From Cordia subcordata (taxonomy: Eukaryota; Streptophyta; Magnoliopsida; Boraginales; Cordiaceae), in contig JAPTOF010000005.1 of the NCBI GenBank assembly GCA_028554755.1, positions 18,326,001 through 18,390,000 of the forward strand: a DNA stretch of 64,000 bases, written 5' to 3'. Of this stretch, positions 48,882 to 61,800 are shown one piece after another. Each line of letters begins with the position of its first letter. The first letter of the stretch is position 1. The position numbers and the translations under genes are program-made. A model generated the notes under the pieces. It was not told the origin of the DNA. It saw only the letters and a list, made by a program, of their open reading frames with translations, and searched no databases.

Positions 48882-50082
48882 GTGAATTTGCAATCCTATA
48901 ACGTGCCATTACTTTTTTTCTTGTATTGTTTGAGATGTTATAATATATCGTTATTATTTCTAAATAATATTATCGTTTTTGAGGACATACCCTCGTATCA
49001 TTACCTCTAGGCTCTAGCTATACGGCCTAAGCTAATTATAGCACTCCATTACTTTAGTGCTTGCACGCTATCTCGTTAGTTTAGTCCAATGATTCCTTAT
49101 ACATAGATTTATACATAAACAATAAATAAAATATTAAAATTATGCATTTCTTTAGTACATAGTACTAAAAACTTAACACATTAATCCCAACAATATACTA
49201 TAACTTGACATATAAACACTTACAAATGCACTTTGGCACGACAATTATGATGTATGTCTGGTTTGCAATATTGTAAATACAAATGAATTTTATCTTGGGA
49301 GATGAATAGGATTTTTCAAATAGTTTAATGATAACATATAAATTAAAATAAAAATATAATATATAAAAGTAACAATAAGAAACCTTATATTTTTTTCTTC
49401 CAAAAATTTCTCACCATACTATGCCATGTATGTGACAGTAATATCTATTTCCGTTTTTATCTTTCAACGACATTTATATATATGTGCAATACTAAATTTG
49501 ACGTTGTTTATAACTAGTAATCACTTACAATTTTTTTAAAAATTTTCTTTTTAACTTTTAACCTTAAAATCTAAAACACACAATTATCTAGAACGTTTGA
49601 CATTTGTAAAAATTTATAAACTAATATCATTGTACGAACTTGTGTATTACACGAGAAAGATATAATTTTTCCTTAAATGATAAATTTTAACAAAAGAAAT
49701 GCCGATTGATTTTTTTTAAATAAAAATAATCAAATAGTAAAAGGCAACAAGCAGGATATTATTATAGTACCTACTGCGTGGACTTTTGGGTAAAAAGCTG
49801 AATATTTACTAGATTCTCTGCACACACACAACACACACTTAAAAACCGAAAGCAAAGCACCTTTTTGTTCTCTTTCATTAAACACTTGTATACATGATAC
49901 ATATATAGAAGCTGAAAACACCACCTTGAAAACCTCGAAAAAACACACACACACGAAACTGCAGCACAACAAATGAACAACAATGTTTCGAAGAAATTAA
50001 AGTGAGACAAAAATTAATAGAAAAGAAACAGAAATAGAATTTTGGAGAAGGAAAAAAAATAAAGTCAAAGTCATCGTAATCG

Positions 50083-53000
50083 ATGGCTGAGAAAGCAGGA
50101 TCATCGGCATCTTCGTCGTCGTCGTCTTTGTCGCTGTTGAATCCGTCCCCGCCGACGATTACTTTGCCGCCGAGGAGTTCGATGGAGAGTTTGTTCACGG
50201 GCGGGCTTAGCCCGGGCCCAATGACTTTGGTCTCGAGTTTCTTCGCCGAGAATGATCCTGACTCTGACTGCCGCTCTTTCTCTCAGCTTCTCGCCGGCGC
50301 CATGGCCTCTCCGAGGCCGGCGTTTCCTCTTCCTCCTCATCCGGTTGAGAAGAATCCCGGCGACGGCAGAAATGACGTTGACTTTCTGTTCAAGCAGAGC
50401 CGGCCGACCGGTTTGATGGTAACTCAACCGTCGCCGGTTTTCACCGTTCCGCCGGGGTTAAGCCCGGCCAGCTTGCTCGAATCACCGCGCTTTTTTTCGC
50501 CTGGTCAGGTATTATTATTACAACAATATTAATTTTTAATACCAATTCCTATCATAATTGCTGTTACTATTGAAATCATTGGTTAGCTTTTCATCTTAAG
50601 TAATTTATTGATTTTCATGTGTGTTCATAATAAATAAGAATCGTGGTAAAACTAGAGTTTAGATATAATTTAAAGTAGAATTTATTTGTTGATAAAATGT
50701 TCAGAAATAAAAAAATTTTCAGCTTTATTTGTGAAAGTTAGTTGTTGTGGTTTGATAACATGGGAATTAGTAAGCTAAGGACGTTCTTGCGTACAACTGG
50801 TGTTGAAGACTTGGACCTGACTTGCTAGTAAGGAATGTAATTGAGGAGTTTTCAAGTTAAAGGCTTGAGTTACTCGATAATCGTGTAGGGAATTTGAGTA
50901 CGATGTGTTTCTTGAATATGTTTAATGGCTTGAGGATAGGGCATCGCCTTGCAAAATATGATTTGGAATTGAGATATGTCATGTTGAAACAATTGTCTCC
51001 ACAATCAGCGGCTATTTTCAAATTGCAATGCTATCATGTTCAGTCTTTGGCAGGTGGTTACCTCAGAAACGGATCGGTTGTGCTTAAAAGGGAACAGAGA
51101 AAGAGAGAGAATTTATTTTGAGGGGAAGGGATAAAATAAATATACTACATACATAATCATTCAGTTTTCTGCCGCTTCCGTGCATTCTTGTTCCTCCAAG
51201 CTGTGTAAGGGGTGCGTTTTGTTAATAGAGAATTTCAGAGAGGATGATTGGTATTATATTTTGTTTTGAGGGACCTATTGAGGTTGGTACAAACATGACA
51301 GCTGGTCCATGTTCATTAACTAAGTTTGAGAATAATATTGGCTGGCAGATGATGGTGTAGTTAAGAGTTAAATCTAGTTTACCTGGTGAGGGGATCTTTG
51401 GCAGTTTTTGCATCTGGGTCCATGCTAAGGGGTATACTTCTTTACGTCACTCTATTATGATATTTCACAAAAATGTTATTGGAGGAATGAGTTGTCATGA
51501 AGAAGTAAAGGAGTTTCCAAATAGTATATTAGTATCTAAAATAGAATTTGAGATTGGTCTCTAAGTTAGTGTCACGGTCATTGACTTCCTTATTTAAATG
51601 AATTAATTATGAAATAGTTCAGATCAGCAATATTCCAAATCACTAGTTTACCATATTTTGGATCAATGGTGCCAATTCACAATCCCTAGGTGTTCAGCAA
51701 CGTCTTGTAACTGAGTTTTGGCCTATTCTTCAGTACCTGGAAGTGCACAAGTAGGTTTTAATGTGGTAGAACATTGATAAAAGTTCATGTTTGTAAACAT
51801 GAAGAGTTCACGAAGTATAGAAATTAATTTGGTACAACCTAGGACATGCGGCTTTAGTTTTCTTTTCCGACCATCTTTGCAACTTGTGATTGGATTTTTG
51901 ACACTAGCAAAAGTAACGGAGATGCTTCAGTTTGAAGATGTACTATCTTCCCCGTGGAAATATAGAATTTGGCCTTTCAGAAGCAAAATGCCACAGAGAA
52001 TGCTCCAGACCATGTTCAACACATTGGCTTTTGGGCAGGCATTGAGCTGTATTTTCAGCTTTTGAGGGTGTAAATATTGTGTCGGGACTTTTTGGTAAGA
52101 GGGTGTTGGCAGCAGGTTAGAGTACTGCGATATACAATTATGCTTCAATATGTTTTTGTATGTTTAGGATATTTGGCACTTATATGGGACATGTTTTATT
52201 CTACTAGCTCATCATTCCTTCACTTCGGATGTTTAATTTGCTCTTCTTGCAATATTGATGAATGCCTAAACATAGCTGAGCAAATAACTGCTTAAACATT
52301 GCATGACTAAAATTATTTTGGATTTTCTGAGGTCATGCCAGTGTTACTTCTTTATCCTTGTGAGCAAACATTTATATAGAGACTGATGGAAGCGGGACTT
52401 GGTTCCTTGCTTCACCCATGCAACTGATAATTGTTCTTAAACATCAGAATAACTTAAGAAATTCTGAGTTGTAACATATTGTGGAAGTTCTGCAGCCTTA
52501 GGAGAGGGAACACTGCCCTTATCATTTTGATACTCAATATCATCTTGGTCTAACTACATTGTTGTATTAAAATAAGCTTAGAGCAAGTTTTTTTCCCCTC
52601 TCGTATATGTTTCATTATTCATTGTTGATTCGTGGACTTTATAGGGGCCATTTGGGATGTCGCATAAGCAAATGCTGGCTCAGGTTACAGCCCAGGCAGC
52701 ACATGCTCAAGCCCACATGCACATGCAATCTGAATACCCTACTTTCTCAGCGCCTCCTGCTCCATCAGCGTCACAGCTTCAAGCAAATACTCATGAACAG
52801 ATGCCTTTTTCTACGACAGATGGTAATATTGTCAAGGATTCGTCTGATATTCCCAATCCTGATCAGAGATCACAACCTTCTTCCTACAATGTTGATAAAC
52901 CAGCTGACGATGGTTACAACTGGCGGAAATATGGGCAGAAGCAGGTCAAAGGCAGTGAGTATCCTCGAAGTTATTACAAATGTACACATCCGAATTGTCC

Positions 53001-54692
53001 AGTCAAGAAGAAGGTAGAAAGATCTCTTGATGGCCAAGTAACAGAGATTATATATAAGGGCCAGCATAATCATCCACAGCCTCAGAACAGTAAGCGTCCT
53101 AAAGAAACTGGCTCTGACTTATGTTCTGAGGGTCCAACTGGAAATACGGACAAACATAAGGAGGGAGGGCCTCCTTATTCTGTTTCAATGAAGGATCAGA
53201 ATTCTAGCCAACTGTCAGGATCAAGCGATAGCGAGGAAGTCGGTGATTCTGAAACTAAAGGAGAGGGAAGGGATGATGAACCTGAATCAAAGCGAAGGTA
53301 TGCTCATTTCTTTTGGGTGAAAAATGATGAATAATAACTGATATGATTCTTCTGGGTAACTTAGAAACGTTCTGTATGTATATTATGCAGGAATATAGAA
53401 GTTCAGGCTACAGAGCCTGCTGCATCTCATCGAACTGTCACAGAGCCTAGAATCATTGTTCAAACAACCAGCGAAGTGGATCTTTTAGACGATGGCTACA
53501 GATGGCGGAAATATGGCCAAAAAGTTGTTAAAGGGAACCCTTATCCAAGGTAGTATTTTTTAGTCTAGTTCACATCTCATTTACATATCAACCTTGTGCC
53601 ATGATTTGGGTAACTCTTTGGTCATTGGTACCCCTGCAGCTTATCTCAAGGACCTCTGCAATTCTTTTGTTTTCTTAGGTTCTTCAAAAGGAAGAAAAAT
53701 TTGTCCTCAGTTAGACTTACAGTAATGGGGGCCTTTGGGCTATGAAGCCACTTTTTTATATTGATTATGCTTTAGAACACTTACCGTGTTTGGTATGAAG
53801 AATGGAAAAAGTTGGAAAGTAATTTTTCTTCCCTTGAGGTGAGCAAGTCATTTTCCATCTGTTGTCTGGCAGAATGGATGGCAACTTAATCACTGTACTC
53901 ATTGACTCCAACTAAAATAGTAAAATCTTTGAAGGGCCAAAAGAGTTGTATCATTTCAATTGATACTTTTCCCTCCTCTCTAATCCTAAATTCTAGGATG
54001 TAACACAGAAAGTTATTCCTCTCACTATCTCCACTTTGATTTTCCTGGCTAAAAAAAGTTAGAATGTTCCTCCTTACAACTTTCTATCCTCATTTGCTGC
54101 CTCACTAAATACACCACTAATGACCATGTTTCCTGATATGAGTACCAATTAGTCCACAAGCTGAACTGAGGCAGCTTCTCTTTATTAGTACTTTCATCAA
54201 TAAATATTTTGTAAATCCCTACTATGAATCATTCAATCCTTATTGCTGAAACATGACATATGATGAGCCGCAAAAGGAGCTCTGTATTTGCATACAGGTT
54301 GTGAACGCCTTGAATGTTTTATTTAAGATGATGCTCAACTCTTTAACCATTCATATTTTGTTATCAGAGCAGTACATCGTGTAACCTACTATTATGTTGC
54401 TTCTTGCAGAAGCTACTACAAATGCACTAGCTCTGGATGTAATGTCCGCAAGCATGTTGAGCGGGCTGCAAGTGACCCCAAAGCTGTTATAACTACATAT
54501 GAGGGAAAACACAATCATGACGTACCTGCTGCTAAACATAGCAGTCACAACACAGCCAATAATGCTGGATCACAATTGAAGCCACAGAATGTTTTACTTG
54601 ATAGACAGGCTGCATTTGGGAGGACAGAACGTGGGAACAATGACCAACAGCCGATAGCATTCCTGCGGTTTAAAGAAGAACAAATAACATGA
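50083..54692 (+). CDS. Group I WRKY transcription factor, WRKY3/WRKY4 type
   Basis: A nuclear DNA-binding protein with two WRKY domains, recognising W-box sites in target promoters. WRKY3/4 relatives act in pathogen response and senescence. Exons 50083-50508, 52645-53297, 53391-53549 and 54410-54692 join in frame to 506 residues, close to the Arabidopsis pair. The N-terminal part has the group I Ser-Pro region ([49 protein letters not shown]), which in relatives is a MAP-kinase target area. The N-terminal WRKYGQK is at 235-241 with zinc ligands C255, C260, H283 and H285. The C-terminal WRKYGQK is at 398-404 with C418, C423, H447 and H449. The last intron splits the C-terminal domain after PYPR, the usual group I site. 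Basic residues before exon 3 (ESKRR) may aid nuclear import. Intron 1 is long (2136 bp). Identification is firm; the choice between WRKY3 and WRKY4 is not possible. Confidence 0.95.
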
Positions 54693-55345
54693 TTTCTCGT
54701 CTTTTGACACACAGCAGAAATTTGCCCCATGGCAGTTGAGAAACGTAGTTTCTTTTGAGTTAGATCTACACTACAGACACTGCACACATGTCATACAGAT
54801 TTTATTTCGTCTACCCATCAGCAGAAGTACTGGAGAAAGGGGGGCGCAGAAGTTTCTCACATGGCAGTTGAGAAATGTAGTTTATTTTGAGTTATATCAT
54901 ACAAGAAGGCTGTCATGCAGGTTAGCAAGGAGTGAATTATACTGAGTTGTATATTTCTCAGTCATTTTCCTTTTCCTCTCAAAAAAAGCAGAGTGTTTGT
55001 AACATTATTGTGTTTATTATCATGTACATCCTTTTCAGTACATGTCCGTGTATCGTTAAAACTTCCGATTACAGAAAATTGTTGTTTGTCAGTTGCAATT
55101 GCAAAATGAAAATGAAGATTGATGTTTGAAATATCAAGTCTATCGGTCCTTGATAGAACTTTGTTTTATTGTTCTAGATTGTGGATTTCTTGAGAGACAT
55201 TCCCCTCGGTAAAATCTGACATATCATCTTAGAGTACCATGTCACAACTTGATGATGCAGGCACTATTTGGGCAATCAGAAGAAACTTACGAGGCTGTAC
55301 ACATGGTCATTTCTTTCTAGAAGTTTCTAGAATGAACCAAGATTA

Positions 55346-55578
55346 GGGGTTCATTTGGATTGATTTTTTTCAAAAGTGTTTTTTTCTAAAACATTTGAAA
55401 AAAGAGTTTTCTTTTAAAAGCTAAAGATCTAGCTTTTAAAAAAAGTTGAAATTGAACTTTTTTAGGGTTTCATTTTTTCTCTTTAAAATCTAATACAAAT
55501 ATTTATTGCAAAAAAGAGATATTTTTTCTTGGAAAAAATATACTTTTCTATAAAAAAAAACCATTCTAAGCAGGCCCC
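55346..55578. mobile_element. Tourist-like MITE, about 233 bp
   Basis: The left end GGGGTTCATTTGGATTG and the right end on the minus strand GGGGCCTGCTTAGAATGG fit the GTTTGGATTGG family, with T-rich and A-rich halves. The target duplication is not clean. It lies about 0.65 kb downstream of the WRKY stop codon. Confidence 0.55.
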
Positions 55579-55815
55579 AGAGTTGTGTTGTTATGCATAG
55601 ATTGATTCCAATGTCCCTTGGTTATGGAATGATTGATTGCGACTACCTAAATTTGCAAGGGAGATTCTCTTTTGACACACTATAGTCACTAGATCAAGAT
55701 GATTCTAGTCATTTGCTTGTCTAGAGGATCGAAATTGGAAGTGGCTCATACTCCATTAGGAGCTAAACGGGCGTATGTCACTGCCTTATTATTTGCATTC
55801 TTCTCGTGTGACTAG

Positions 55816-56144
55816 GAGGGTGTTTGACTTTGCTTCTTTTAAGCTACTTATAAGTAACTTTTGATGTTTATAAACAAATAACCAATAAATAGGGAAGTGT
55901 TTAGATAAAATATACTTATAAGTTGTTGACATATTCGATACAGTGTTTGTTAAAATGACTAAAAAAGATTTTTTGTTAAAGTAGGAGAGCATTGCTTTTC
56001 ACTTTTTAAAGGGTAGAGTTATCTTTTCATTTGGTCAAATCACTTTACTTATAAGCCGATGAAAAAAAGTGGAGAGTGCTACTTTTTTTATGTGCTTATA
56101 CGCAAGTAATGCTTACTTATAAGCAAATGAAGCCAACCACCTTC
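55816..56144. mobile_element. Tourist-like MITE, 329 bp, TSD TAG
   Basis: The left end GAGGGTGTTTGACTTTGC follows TAG (55813-55815). The right end on the minus strand is GAAGGTGGTTGGCTTCATTT, with TAG at 56145-56147. Both arms contain ACTTATAAGTAA-type sequence, giving a near-palindromic body. It represents a different subfamily from the GTTTGGATTGGC copies. Confidence 0.6.
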
Positions 56145-57222
56145 TAGGTAATACTTGCTTATAAAAAAAAGCCAAAAACCCTCTCGGAATGCTCAGTGAC
56201 AACCTCTCAATTGTCACCGCCTGGCCTCTCTTGCTACCACGGTAGCACCTAGTGTGGTCAGCACCAATCGTGTTCGGGCAACGAAGCTTACACTCATTCA
56301 CATTAGTTCATCCTGCTATGCCCTGGGCCTTTTGCTCTTCTAACGTAAAAGGTGGCCGGCCATTCGTCAAGGCCCAGGAATCCGCTGGATCTAGAGGCCT
56401 TCATTCAGCCAACAAATAGAAGAGAATTGTTACATTCTTTCAGCTATAGAAGAATACTCTTTTACTCTCTTCTGCATTATACTTCGTCTAGTAAGTTTCT
56501 CTAGCTGTTAGGCTCAGTTAGCAACATTTCATCAAGGATAAGTACGCCAAGTGTAGCACGTCGCGCTTGGAAAAGGCCAAAGACAAAAGGAACAGCATAG
56601 TTGTCTGGGGCGCTTCATTCTTTGGATCATGGAGGTTGTAGTCCTCACTGTCCCCAGAAGATATCTTGTAAACCATTTATAAACCATTTTCCGGCCACTT
56701 GCTTTTGTTATATACTTATTTGAAATCTTAAATCTGAAAAGCATATAAAATTATACATGTTTCAAATTTAAGATTTCAGATAAGCATATAACAAAGACAG
56801 CAGTAGTATCAACATTTCGAAACACTTTGGTCTCCGAAACTACTTGACCCCTTCATGGTGATGCTTTTCATCCCTCCCCAGTTATAAATAGTGAAAGAGA
56901 AAAAATAGAAGCTATTAGAGGATAAAATTCTAAGAGGTGAACTTTCTCCTTCAAGAAAGAAAGGAATCAAAAGAATTATACTGACAAGAGAAAGTTGAGA
57001 ACCTCAAGAAAGGATACAAGCAGCTTTGCAACTTAACAGAATTCAGCCAAGACAACTGAAGACTAAAACCATCCCTTCATAACTCTAATTTCAGTATTTT
57101 GACTGAAGTCATCTATTTCTTATTACTTGTTCCCTTCCATGGAATCTGAAATTTACACTTTGTGGATAATCAATAATTTGGGAGCGAAAAAATATTAATC
57201 GCATCGCGCTTGTACTTCAAAC

Positions 57223-58829
57223 TCAACTATCATGAAGAAGGGGAAGTCGCGGTATCTGGCCGTGATTAACAAAATCTATTTTGTTCAATTGAACACAACA
57301 TAGAATTTTCTCGGGTAGCTCCTCGGGCTTCTGTGCCTGCAGAATTGGACAAGGAATGGAAGTTAGTTTTTATAGCAGTTGATAGATAGAAGAACCAGAT
57401 AATGAGACATGTGTAAAAATGCATACCCTGCAAAAATAGTCAGAGCGTGCATTTAAGCTCCTAGTGACTTTTTCACTTAAGATAGATTCTAGACATTATC
57501 TATTTGAATGTATACAAGCCACATACCTGAATTGTCAAACCCAAATCAAGTATTCCTTGTTTCAATCTTTCTCTGAATGCATCCAGCCCTTTCCTAGATA
57601 TGAAGCTGAAGCGATGTACATCAAGGTCAATCTCGAAGTAGTTAGGTCCCTGCAGGCATGCGTAGGTAAAGATCCTTTCATGATCTGCTGAAAAACTTTA
57701 AGAAGGAAAGAATTATACGACAAACAATCTCCTAAGGCCTAGCTTCTGTCCCCCTTGAGCACGTGCATACGGCCTTATTTTCTTTCTTATCAGTTCTCAC
57801 CACTTGGAGAAGAATACAGACATTACGTTTTGTGTGTGCAGCTTGTAAGAATTTTCAGTTCTAATTCTTCTATGACACAAGGGGATCTTGTTCTCATCAG
57901 ATTTAGGCTATTAACATGAAAATCAGTAGCATGGCAGCAAAAGTTGCTTCTGCTAGACAATTATGACAGCATGTAAACTACCACTACCCGTGACATTTGT
58001 TAAACCACTACAGGAAGATTCATAAGTGGCTGAACATTTATTTGGGAAGGTTTGCAAAAAAAAGAAGAGTTTTTCTATATTGGTGTTTTCTATTTCGAGT
58101 GTCTGGTTGAGAGATCTCATCAACGCTTATAGCGCGTTTTTGGATCCTTCAAAATAAATCTATAAGGTGTCAGAATTCTATAGATTATCCATACTGTCAA
58201 AAGATGCTCACCCAAGGAGGAGTAAGGCACCATTAAACGATGACTTTATATGATCTTTTTTAACTTAATAAAATGATGCTTATTGTTGTGCGAAAGAAAT
58301 GTGGATTTGTACCAAGACATTACCCTGTAAAATGTGTGTTGCGGACGTGAAAGAACTGGCTTCTGATCGTAAGCCTGTAAAAGTTTCTTCTCTGCAGAAC
58401 TCAAGTGAAGGTCCTCAGGATTCTCCACACCTACAATGATTTTGAGTCTCTCTCTGTAAGAAACAGTGGATTCTTTTGCAAAACCCTTCACTGTTTCCAT
58501 CTCATCCATGACAAGTCGCTGAGTCAGTAACACAAAACAAAATCAGTTAATGCAGGTCTGTATTAACAGTAATTAAGTCAGATGCTATTTGATAAAGACA
58601 TCCATTTATTGACTTGTACTCTCTGCAGTCAAGAACATATGTTTTGGTTGGTACTAAAATTAATAATAGGCAAAGTCAAGAAAAAGGTATTATTTATTAT
58701 TTTTCAAGGCTTTCTTGATTTATAAATACACCTGTGTATATTATTCTCGACTTTTGGCAAATAGCAGTAACGAGAAAATAATGACAGCAGAAGAATAAGC
58801 TCAAAACCAAATCTACTTCTATTGACCAA

Positions 58830-58860
<31 letters not shown>

Positions 58861-61800
58861 TTGATTTTCCTCTTGACATAACATCAACATCATTGGATTC
58901 TGCACAGAGCAGTTGCTAGGTGTTGTATGCAAGCATGTCCTTGATCTATTATCCAAATATTTCTATCTCATTTCATATTTCACATGTTTATGCTGGTTTG
59001 ATACTATATGAAATTGATATCACTAACACTTAAAAGTATTTTCTGCAGTTTCACTCGATAAACTAACATGTGGGCGTGAACTATAATAATAATTTGCTGT
59101 GGCATTAATATGTTAGCAAAGTCCTCTTGTCAAATGTCTTTTTTTAAAATATGACATACCACAAACTTTTCTCGACTATTATAAGCAGGAAAAAAGAAAT
59201 TCTGTAGAGAAACTACAGTTCATGTATGAACATGAAAGCAAGAAACCGCCAGAGAAAAAGAAAAAGTAGTGGCAATGTAAGTGTTTTAGTTCTGATGCTA
59301 AAAGAAGATGCTGTGATAGTGAGATCCAGGATGTAGCAAGGAATGTAGCTTAAGGAAAGGTACCTTTATGCTGTCTTGAAACCGTTGAGAGATTTCTTTT
59401 TCAAAATTTTCGGCTACTGCAAAATATAATACAAGGCTTATGCCTTCTCCATCACAATCCCCAAGGAAGATTGAAGCAGGATAAGTAGGCAACTGTTACA
59501 AAAACATGCAGAAAAGTCTAAATTCAGGTCATCACTCAAAAGGTAGCAACTCCTATTTAAAGTACTAATTGCAGATTAACTACAACATCAACATCCTTCT
59601 TAAATAAGAAAGAATGACCCTCATCTTATTTGGTATTGTTGGGGGTTTGGGGGTTGTTAGGTTATGGCTCAAAGTCCAAGCCCATACAAATTAGGAAAGA
59701 GTTTTAATGAAAGTTAAAATTCTAGTTATGGTAAGAGTCTTAATTATGGTAGGATTGATAGATTAGGAAATCCTTTGTCTTGGAGGACAAGGAAATCTCC
59801 TCTATAAATAGGACTCTTGTATTAGTTGTATAATGTGTGCCTTAGGACCACACCCTATGGGAGGTGTGGGTGAGAGAGAAAGCCTGAGAGCATCGAGAGT
59901 GTCTTATATTCGTTCTAGTTCTGTTGAGGATAGAACCATTGTAAGAACTCTGTGGAGGGTTTAGACTTTTCTGTCCATGCAAAAAGCCATCACCTGAATT
60001 GTAATCCCATTATTGTTGAATAGTGGAATTTATCCCAGACGGGATCGTGGACGTAGGTAGAGAGCCGAACCACGTTTAATATCTCGTATTCTTTTCTCGT
60101 TACTCGTGTTTTAATTCCGCTGTGTGAGTGTGTGTTATGCGTCCTAATTTTCCTAATAGGGGTCTTGCGGGCGTGGTGTGGCTGGCAGTGTGCAGCTTAC
60201 AACAAGTATAAAAACATCAGCATATTCATGAAGACAAAGCCTATCAGTTTGACAGGAGGTCCTATTTAAGCTGGTGAGTGGTGATTCCAGGTTAATGACA
60301 AGATTGAAAAGCTCAACCATCAATTTGAAAATATTGGTCGAGAAGACAATAAACCCAACATGGTAAGGCAGTGACCAAAAGAGATGATGAAGAATGTGCA
60401 GCTGCACAGGCAGGAGGATAACACAACATGAATGAACTGTAGAACTAGTGTAATGAATACCTTAAACCCATCAAATTATTCAAAAAAAGAAAAAACAAAA
60501 CAAAAGAGAGAAAGAAAATCCAAAAAAAGAGGGTGAAAGAATATCCAAATCCACAAAACTCATTAGATAAAGGAAGATGGACCACAAAAGGTTGGTGCAA
60601 GAGCCCTTAAACTTCAACCCCTGCCTTCAACCTGTTGGGCGAGATTTAATTTTCTAGAAATATACAGCAAGAAACATAAGAACAAGAATGCACCTGTACA
60701 TTGACAATCAGTAAGGATGGCACTTTATCATGTGATTTTACGAATGGAAGTTCAAGATGCCGAGCAATGTGGTGTATCTTCCTCGAACAGGCAAATAAAT
60801 CAACACCAATTGGTACATATGGGCTATAATTTGGAGCAGTGCTTTTCCTTTTATCTCTGAAAGGGATGATAGGTTATAGTAAGCAACTATGAGAAGAAAC
60901 AGATTGCATACCTACTAGAATCACAGCTACTAGATGAAAATAAGCATGGCCAAGTAACAAATGGATAAATAAATCGAGTACACACCTGAAATAATTATCC
61001 CCGCGAAGCCTAAAGGTCGAAGGTTCAAGAGGAGACCAACAACCTAAAGTCGGCTTCTCATGTGATGACCGTGGTATTACAGATCCTGCTCTGGGATGAT
61101 ACAGAAGTCTCTTAGCTTGACCTGTTGTCATATTAATAGCAGTTAGTACTGTGGCATGCAATAGATATGTTGGAAGAAAACATAATTTAACTATCCAAAA
61201 GCTTACTGAGATGCCTAATGCTTAACGTGTAATACATGTGATCAAGCACATTAAGTATATTAAACCAAATGGTACCAACAAAGGAACAATGATACATATG
61301 TTTTCTCTCACTTGAAACGGTACAAGCGCACATCTACTGAAATTTGCATCTAGTGGCCTTTCAGGCAATTAAAATTATTTCTGAAGCTCTAATCGAATGT
61401 CTACCTAACAAAAAGATTAGTAAGTGGACCAACAAAATCTCTCCTTATTTTTGAGAATTCAAGCAATTAGTTGGTGAAATTCAGTTATGTGGTACATTTT
61501 CTACTTTTATGCATAGGAGGGGGAATTCTTCTGATCAGAAAAAGCTCAATGTAGCATAACCGCTCATGATAATGAAGAACTATATTAACGGTGTATCTTA
61601 CTTCATATGACTGATAATTATAGCTTTATTGACCAAACTGATGAAGAGCAAAGAAAACACATTTTATTGACAGAATATACAATCACCTACACAACTTTGA
61701 TGCGGTAATGATAAGTGCAAGAAGGAGATACTGAGTACTGCATAGTAATGTTTACATGTGGTATGCCTACTAGTTACACATAAGTCAGTTTAGGTTGAGC

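Larger units (their letters stand above)
54693..57222. other. Intergenic region between convergent WRKY and DUF1336 genes
   Basis: The two genes converge here, so both 3' UTRs lie inside. A pair of similar segments (TTGAGAAACGTAGTTTCTTTTGAGTTA at 54736 on and its repeat near 54866) forms a partial duplication in the WRKY 3' region. Two MITEs are listed separately. ORFs in this stretch have no recognisable motifs. Confidence 0.6.

Noticed and set aside
39317..50082. A hidden gene in the second gene-poor block
   Set aside because: ORFs are short and motif-free, and the supportable content is transposons, microsatellites and a tandem repeat.
49730..50198. Antisense ORFs overlapping the start of the WRKY gene
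   Set aside because: They are low-complexity (Asp-rich, Cys/Val/Phe-rich) and overlap exon 1 and the leader of the WRKY gene in other frames.
51787..52065. 92-residue ORF in WRKY intron 1
   Set aside because: No domain recognised; it lies in a 2.1 kb intron whose borders restore a perfect WRKY frame.
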